From the NCBI RefSeq assembly GCF_963678635.1, contig NC_087062.1, positions 65,782,647 to 65,846,646 of the forward strand: a DNA stretch of 64,000 bases. The letters are read 5' to 3'. The notes under the pieces are model-generated. The model did no database searches, was not told the origin of the DNA, and saw only the letters and a list, made by a program, of their open reading frames with translations. Shown in pieces: positions 58,088-64,000 of this stretch; within the stretch, counting starts at the first letter, position 1, and each line of letters starts with the position of its first letter. This DNA comes from Symsagittifera roscoffensis (lineage: Eukaryota > Xenacoelomorpha > Acoela > Convolutidae). The position numbers and the translations under genes were made by a program.

Positions 58088-59760
58088 TAATTCTCGAATA
58101 AGACCTTAATAGCTTAGAACTAAACAAAATCAGATTATAATTTAGACAAATCATTTTCAAAATGTTGTACGATAATAAATTTATCGAAATGTCTCTACGA
58201 CTCAATAGATCAGAGCCAATATTCCGAACAATAATAGAACTACCCGGAATTGGAAGAAGACCTCGAACAAGAGACGACATACGACAAAGTAGAAACTTAC
58301 CATATAGTTTTATGATTGTACGGCAAAAGCCAACACCCACTTTTATGTTTAGAATCTTATTAGCAATGAATTTAGATTTTCACCTGCAAACATAAAATTT
58401 TGAAGTCAATCTTCATGATCATTTCAGGCGCTAAACAAAATTATTAATGTACAATAACGACTGATAAAAAGATCTCAGATCGTTTTCTTAATTTCTGCAG
58501 TCTTATATAAAACATATTTGAAAAATATTTATTGAAAAAGAAAATAAAAATTAGTAGCATGACAATAAATTGTTAGTAATCATAAATCATCTGTTGTCCC
58601 AGCTTCATCACCTAAACATAACAGCAATCATACGCTCACTAATATCATTAAAATACTAAATTTTTTTCTTAAATAAATTTAAACCATTTTAAACTTATTT
58701 CACTTAATTTTAAAATCAGATCATCAAGGCTTATCCTTGGATCTCAATTAATTTTCTATTTCACTAAATTTAAAACCTGATCATCAAGGCCTATCTTTGG
58801 ATCAAAAAGAACAATTTTGTTCTCCCCCACCCACTTAGCAAGTGTCTAACGACCTCAAAGATCGATTCACTATCCAACCCTTCCAAAAGACCCAAGATTA
58901 ATAGAAATTTTTTAATTAAACTATCCATTCAAATTAAGATAAACAGTGAAGAACTTCGGTTATTCATCCTTCACTTGAACCCTCTTCTTACCAGACCCAG
59001 GATAGATCTTAGACTTAGTAAGTTTAAAATAGTATCTAACGAACTACTTGCGTTCTAATTATACCTGAACCTTGTGGATCAATTTAATATTCTCCAACCC
59101 TTGAACACAATCACTACCCCTAAGTAAGATTAAGTAAGTTAACACCTTAGCTTAGACTAGCCACGAGAATGGAAAAAATCATTCTTCGGAATCGATATAC
59201 TTTTCTCTCCAACCCTAAATAAAAAGACCCAGGTTAAGCTAACCAAAAAATCGTAAGGACTAACAGTCTAAGAAAATAGAAATAACTAACAACTTTTTGC
59301 ATCCCTCATCCTAAACCTTATGTCATTCAAAAATTTACGAAATAAGCAAACAATCGTTTTACACAACTGTGAGATAGATAATAAAAAATACGATCTTGTA
59401 AGCACACCTCATACACAAACAGTTGGATACTTTAGAACAAAACGACAAACAATAAAAAAAAAATTATAAACAAACAAAGACAAATCACACGAAAAAGATT
59501 TTCAAAAAATAGAAACGCATTTTCCGAATCAGAAACCAGCAGTTAAGATGAACTCTACAAATTAAAAGAATCAATTGATAAAAATTGTCCCATTCACGAT
59601 CAATTATATTTTTCCGATTCAGAAACAACTTCAAATTCATCAAAAAGAGGAAAAAGAAGAATAAAAAAGCAATACAAACACAAACCAGTACACCTGTATA
59701 ATTGGAATCAACCAATTAGACACATCGATAGCTATATATTAACAGTCATCAAACGAAAAA
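58088..59760 (+). other. Long 5' leader of the second retrotransposon with repeated hairpins
   Basis: No long ORF. A 60-bp unit is tandemly repeated (about 58699-58818); each copy contains a hairpin GATC-at-CAAGG-ctat-CCTTG-GATC (58719-58743 and 58779-58803), and the second copy keeps pairing through a G-T change. Phrases such as ccaaccctt and aaagacccag recur at 58876-58900 and 59211-59235. A packaging or dimerisation role is possible but only inferred. Confidence 0.6.
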
Positions 59761-60900
59761 ATGAGCCACACTCAAAGTGACGATAGTCCAGATGACGAAG
59801 AGGTTTACCCCTTCCTCATAGATGCACCCGATAAGAGAGGGCAACATGATTTTTGCAAAAATTTACTCGTAAATTTGTTTGAACCCGGATTCAGTTCATG
59901 CAAAGCAGAATTCCCAGATATAAAAATCAAAAGACAAATTATTGAACATTATTTGAAAGACATATGTAACTTAACACAACAATATGGAATCTACACCATA
60001 GAATTCAGCACACCAAATACGAATCATCGTAAATATGTAATTCAAACAGACGATCTTGAATTAGAATTTTCAAAAGTATTCCTAGAATATATCAAAAGCA
60101 TACAATATCATAATTCACAAAGAGCAAACTCTATATTCACTAATGAAGTTTTTGCAATAATATATACCAATATCTCTATATTAGAAAAAACAGAATTTCA
60201 AAGTATCTCACCAACTGAAACATCCAAACATACAAAAGTACGAAATGAAATCACATTATTTTCAAATTTTCTACATATAATCAAAGAAAATTTCACTAAA
60301 GACGATGTTTCACAACACACAAAACATGACTTACAAAAAATTTTGGCATGGTTTATAAAAGATTATTTCACACATAATTTAGACTTAATTTCACAAGCAA
60401 GAAAAAATTTCAGACCTCAAAATTCAAATGATGACACTGCCATCACAGAACAATCAGACTACGTTTGGGACCCTGAATGGTCTCATCCTACATTTATAAA
60501 TATCCCACAATCTATCTCAAGTCAAGCAATAAGTACAATATCTTATCACAGAGATTATGTAACAGTATTACCACTAACCATTGATGCAACACCATTAAAC
60601 TACAATATATTTTTACCTGATACACGAAATAACAGTTTAAATTCGACCGTCATACACAATGAAAACCTTAATGGAACTAGAAGTCTTACACAACAAGATA
60701 TCCAAACACCATCAAACTTCATAAATGATGAAATTGTCCAAACAACAACTACACAGCAAAGTATTTCACCAATACAAACAAATTTAACATTACCAAGAAA
60801 TACAAATACTTCACTGGCACAAGTAACCTTACAATCAACCGTTAAACCTTCGGTTGCTCCAAAATATTCACATATGGATTATCAAACATATAGACAATGA
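59761..60900 (+). CDS. Retrotransposon ORF1, 379 residues, function unknown
   Basis: A single intact frame from ATG (MSHTQSDDSPDDEEVYPFLI) to TGA at 60898. The N-terminus is acidic, residues about 25-235 are mixed alpha-helical in look (for example NLFEPGFSSCKAEFPDIKIK, IIEHYLKDICNLTQQYGIYT), and the C-terminal 130 residues are Thr/Ser/Gln/Asn-rich and probably disordered. No zinc finger, protease or coiled coil is evident. It lies where gag normally begins and overlaps the next ORF by four bases (ATGA), in the -1 frame, which permits coupled termination-reinitiation. It is intact while the downstream gag is broken. It might be a matrix-like N-terminal gag piece or an accessory protein. Confidence 0.75.
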   Translation: MSHTQSDDSPDDEEVYPFLIDAPDKRGQHDFCKNLLVNLFEPGFSSCKAEFPDIKIKRQIIEHYLKDICNLTQQYGIYTIEFSTPNTNHRKYVIQTDDLELEFSKVFLEYIKSIQYHNSQRANSIFTNEVFAIIYTNISILEKTEFQSISPTETSKHTKVRNEITLFSNFLHIIKENFTKDDVSQHTKHDLQKILAWFIKDYFTHNLDLISQARKNFRPQNSNDDTAITEQSDYVWDPEWSHPTFINIPQSISSQAISTISYHRDYVTVLPLTIDATPLNYNIFLPDTRNNSLNSTVIHNENLNGTRSLTQQDIQTPSNFINDEIVQTTTTQQSISPIQTNLTLPRNTNTSLAQVTLQSTVKPSVAPKYSHMDYQTYRQ

Positions 60901-62340
60901 CAGTACCGTCAAAAACACGAAAATCATTCACAAGAAACACCTTTGCAGAACATAATTATAATTATGCTCACAAACAAAGAACAAATCAACCTCCCCGAAA
61001 AAATTCACAAAATTTAAATCACGTATGTTCTCATTATTGGAATCTCCCGAAAACATCGACAAATTCAGTAAATTTTCCAGATAATCCAGGACCTACACAG
61101 GATTATACTGAAAATTACCCATTCTTCCAACAAAATAAAAATAACCAACATACACCATTTAATACAAACTATTTATCAACCGATGAAGATGATTATCACC
61201 AACCAGATATTTTTGCACCATATACTAAAAAATATCGCTCATCAAGACCACGACAACCTCAACCATCTCGAAATATGAAAATTTACCCACAAAACCCAAC
61301 AGATGTACAACATCCACAACAAATGCATATACAAAATCCATTTAACATACAATCTTTTCAACCAATACAACCACAAAATCCAATGTCAATGCATTCTTAT
61401 CAACCAACTCAAATGCAAAATGAAATACTGCTTCCATATTACCTTCAGCAACACGAAATAACAAAAAATCAACTTTCAAATTTTTCGCAAATGCCAAATG
61501 CCAAAGAATCACTATAGATGACAATGAATCCATACCTCATGGGTGGATCATCAATAACATCCAATAAACCACTGATGCTATTTACAGGAACAGATCCTGA
61601 ATATTCTGTAGAAGATTATTTAAATGCAGTAACAGCTAATTTAATTTTAAATATAGGACCTGAACCAATTAGTACGCCACTATATCAAAATTGGATACAT
61701 AGACGCACAGCATTGATACAAACAACCTTAGATGGCGCAGCTCAAAAATGGTTTTCAGTATTACCTATAGAAATAAAATCAGACTGGAAGAAATTTACAC
61801 AAGAATTTTCAAAAATGTTTGACTCCGAAAGCAATAAACAACACCAAAGAGTCTTATGTAATGAAATTCGCAGATTACCAAATGAAACCATCAAACAATT
61901 AGCAGTACGCATCGAAACACTAGTTCGAAAAGCATATTCACTTAATACACATGACTATAAAGACACAAAAATTCAGAAAATTTAATGATGACCTTAACAC
62001 CTCAATTAAGAAAAATAGCAATAAAAAAGAGAGCATCTCATCCTTCCTCAATTCGAGAGCCAGATTTAGTTTTTCGAAAACTAGTAGATAAACTAGAGCA
62101 AGCGGAAATCACAATGAAACTTGAAGAAACAGAAAATCTAAAACTACAATATGTTAATCGAATTGAAACAAACACTACACATATAAATAACATACAGGAA
62201 TCATATACAGACCTAATTGAAATTATCACTGAAATACTAAATATCTATGAAAAACATCCAAATTTTAAAGGCAAACCATCCTTCAAATAATGGTGTAATT
62301 ATTGCCGACGATACGGACACAGTATTTCCGAATGTAGACA
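60897..62340 (+). pseudogene. gag: gag of the second retrotransposon, first copy
   Basis: The frame opens at ATG 60897 in the ATGA overlap and encodes about 206 Asn/Gln/Pro-rich residues, then TAG at 61515-61517; the second copy has CAG at the same place, so the stop is a point mutation. The frame continues from 61518 with a retrotransposon capsid region (FTGTDPEYSVEDYLNAV, then AAQKWFSVLPIEIKSDWKKF). A one-base loss at about 61983 ends the frame, and the next frame (61985-62290) carries LRKIAIKKRASHPSS and a helical linker. A TAA at 62288 precedes a CCHC knuckle (CNYCRRYGHSISEC). Confidence 0.82.
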
Positions 62341-62367
62341 AAAACATTCGGAAAACACAAAAATACA

Positions 62368-63365
62368 CAATCTTTTCAACCAATTCAACCACAAAACCCA
62401 ATGACTATGCACTCGTATCAACCAACTCAAATGCAAAATGAAATACTACTCCCATATTACCTTCAACAACACGAAATAACAAAAAATCAACTTTCAAATA
62501 TTTCGGAAATGCCAAATGCCGCAGAATCACTACAGATGACAATGAATCCATACCTTATGGGTGGATCATCAATAACATCAAATAAACCACTAATGGTATT
62601 CACAGTAACAGACCCGAATATTCTGTAGAAGATTATTTAAATGCAGTAACAGCAAATTTAATTTTATATATAGGACCTGAACCAATTAATACGCCACTAC
62701 ATCAAAATTGGATACACTTATCGCACAGCATTGATACAAACAACACTAGATAGCGCAGCTGAAAAATTGTTTTCAGTATTACCTAAAGAAATAAAATCAG
62801 ACTGGAAGAGATTTACACAAGAATTTTCAAAAATGTTTGACTCCGAAAGAAATAAACAACACCAAAGAGTCTTATGTAACGAAATTCGCAGATTACCAAA
62901 TGAAATCATCAAACAATTAGCAGTACGCATCGAAACAATAGTTCGAAAAGCATATTCACTTAATACACATGACTATAAAAACACAAAAATTCAGAAAATT
63001 TAATGATGACCTTAACACCTCAATTAAGAAAAATAGCAATAAAAAAGAGAGCATCTCATCCTTCCTCAATTCGAGAGCCAGATTTAGTTTTTCGAAAACT
63101 AGTATATAAACTAGAGCAAGCGGAAATCACAATGAAACTTGATGAAACAGAAAATCTAAAACTACAATATGTTAATCGAATTGAAACAAACACTACACAT
63201 ATAAATAACATACAGGAATCATATACAGACCTAATTGAAAAAATCACTGAAATACTAAATATCTATGAAAAACATCCAAATTTTAAAGGCAAACCATCCT
63301 TCAAGTAATGGTGTAATTATTGCCGACGATACGGACACATATTTCCGAATGTAGACAAAAACAAC
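62368..63365 (+). pseudogene. gag: Tandem duplicate of the gag capsid region
   Basis: About 1,018 bp (from caatcttttcaacc to gtagacaaaaac) repeats 61350-62345 at roughly 96-97% identity by eye. It shares the one-base loss at the capsid/linker boundary (63001), so that lesion came before the duplication. It has its own frameshift near 62622 and a deletion in the knuckle (cacatattt). The formerly premature TAG reads CAG here. Confidence 0.88.
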
Positions 63366-64000
63366 AAGATAATCAGAATAAACCTCAAAAGCATAAAGAA
63401 CCAAATAAATCGTTCTATCAATATATGAAAAAAGATCAAAATCTACCAAACAAACATATATATAGTAATAACAGTTCAGGAAAACCACTTCCGAACAACA
63501 CCAATTACGCAAGGAATCAATCACCATATAACTCAAGTTATAGAGGAAGATCACCAGAACGAAGAAACACACAAAATTCTTCACAAAATAATTATAATCG
63601 ATCAAATAGTCGAAATAACTATTCGAGATCAAATTCCAATGCAACACAATTTGTTTCTAGATCCACTTTCTAATCAAGCCCAAGAAATAAACACTACTCC
63701 AATAATCAATCACGAAACTCATCATACAACAGAAATAGAAACTATTCACATAATCGAAATAGAAGTTATTCGAACAATCGAAATCAGAATTACCCGAACA
63801 ATCGATCATAAAATAACTCGTATAATAGATCAAACTATCACAGATCAAATGACAATTACCAAAACAGATCACGGAACAATTCACAAAATCGAAATTCAAG
63901 TTATAATAATCAATATAGAAATTATTCCCAGTCACCACATAAGAATAATAACCATTATAATAATTCTAAACATCGATACAGAAGTAGTACACCAAAACAT
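63320..64000 (+). pseudogene. Nucleocapsid tail, Asn/Ser/Arg-rich, broken by stops
   Basis: After the second knuckle the frame reads basic and Asn/Ser-rich sequence (NNYNRSNSRNNYSRSNSN), with stops at 63671-63673 and near 63808. The DNA here is a degenerate repeat of aatcgaaatag/aactattc phrases, which may have expanded by slippage. It continues past the window end. Confidence 0.75.

Larger units (their letters stand above)
57650..64000 (+). mobile_element. Second LTR retrotransposon, 5' part, gag decayed, runs off the window
   Basis: Order: LTR (57650-58076), primer-binding motif, long leader, ORF1 (59761-60900), gag with capsid region and CCHC knuckle in duplicated, mutated form, then a basic Asn/Ser/Arg-rich nucleocapsid tail. 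Pol is not in the window. Its LTR family has another copy at 10800-11240. Several stops and frameshifts mark it as a non-functional copy. Family (probably Ty3/gypsy) is inferred from the gag style and the shared primer-binding motif. Confidence 0.85.

Noticed and set aside
58162-58395. 77-codon frame in the leader of the second retrotransposon
   Set aside because: It begins inside the untranslated leader, shows no domain, and is not followed by a coupled ORF; probably chance, although an upstream ORF cannot be excluded.
61970-61995. Programmed -1 frameshift between gag capsid frames of the second element
   Set aside because: The zero-frame codons are AAA ATT TAA, which do not make an X XXY YYZ heptamer. 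A one-base loss inherited by both duplicates is simpler.

Overview
The window reads as animal nuclear DNA: AT-rich, with few genes, GT-AG introns, AATAAA signals and a very heavy load of nested transposable elements. The clearest host gene is a secreted Dickkopf-like (Wnt-antagonist family) protein, a metazoan family, so I infer an animal, probably an invertebrate. I cannot name the species from sequence alone.

Layout. 1-497 (+) is the 3' end of an unrecognised spliced host gene. 642-8583 (-) is a Ty3/gypsy LTR retrotransposon with 5' LTR, primer-binding site, gag, a canonical UUUAAAC -1 frameshift site, and pol (protease, macro domain, reverse transcriptase, RNase H, integrase). It carries two in-frame stops, one frameshift and no 3' LTR. 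The ADP-ribose-hydrolase-like macro domain between protease and RT is the most unusual item in the window. 8584-16183 is gene-poor and holds a lone LTR copy (about 10800-11240) of a second retrotransposon family, short repeats and a 164-bp inverted-repeat element.

16184-31360 (+) is the Dickkopf-like gene, reconstructed from six exons that stay in frame. Its first intron is filled by about ten tandem copies (0.7-0.9 kb each) of a sequence that also occurs dispersed 10 or more times in the window. That family ends in a conserved three-way-junction palindrome, has subterminal inverted repeats and inserts between two Ts without a target duplication. This resembles Helentron-associated non-autonomous elements (HINEs); below I call it the HINE-like family. 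Later introns hold a polarity-switching short satellite and several MITEs with clear 8-bp target duplications, some nested.

31.5-53.8 kb is mostly non-genic: more HINE-like copies (31.5, 33.6, 34.5, 43.7, 44.6, 45.1, 46.5, 48.1, 48.8 kb), a Tc1/mariner-type foldback element, a decayed Polinton/Maverick DNA polymerase B tail (38.3-38.8 kb, -), degenerate repeat fields and one small membrane-protein ORF (43058-43378, -). 54141-57252 (+) is a small four-exon gene of unknown function with a tRNA-derived pseudogene or SINE head in an intron.

57650-64000 (+) is the 5' part of the second LTR retrotransposon: LTR, the same primer-binding motif as the first element, a 1.7-kb leader, an unusual 379-codon ORF1 overlapping gag by ATGA, and a decayed gag with a 1-kb internal tandem duplication. 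Its pol would lie beyond the window.
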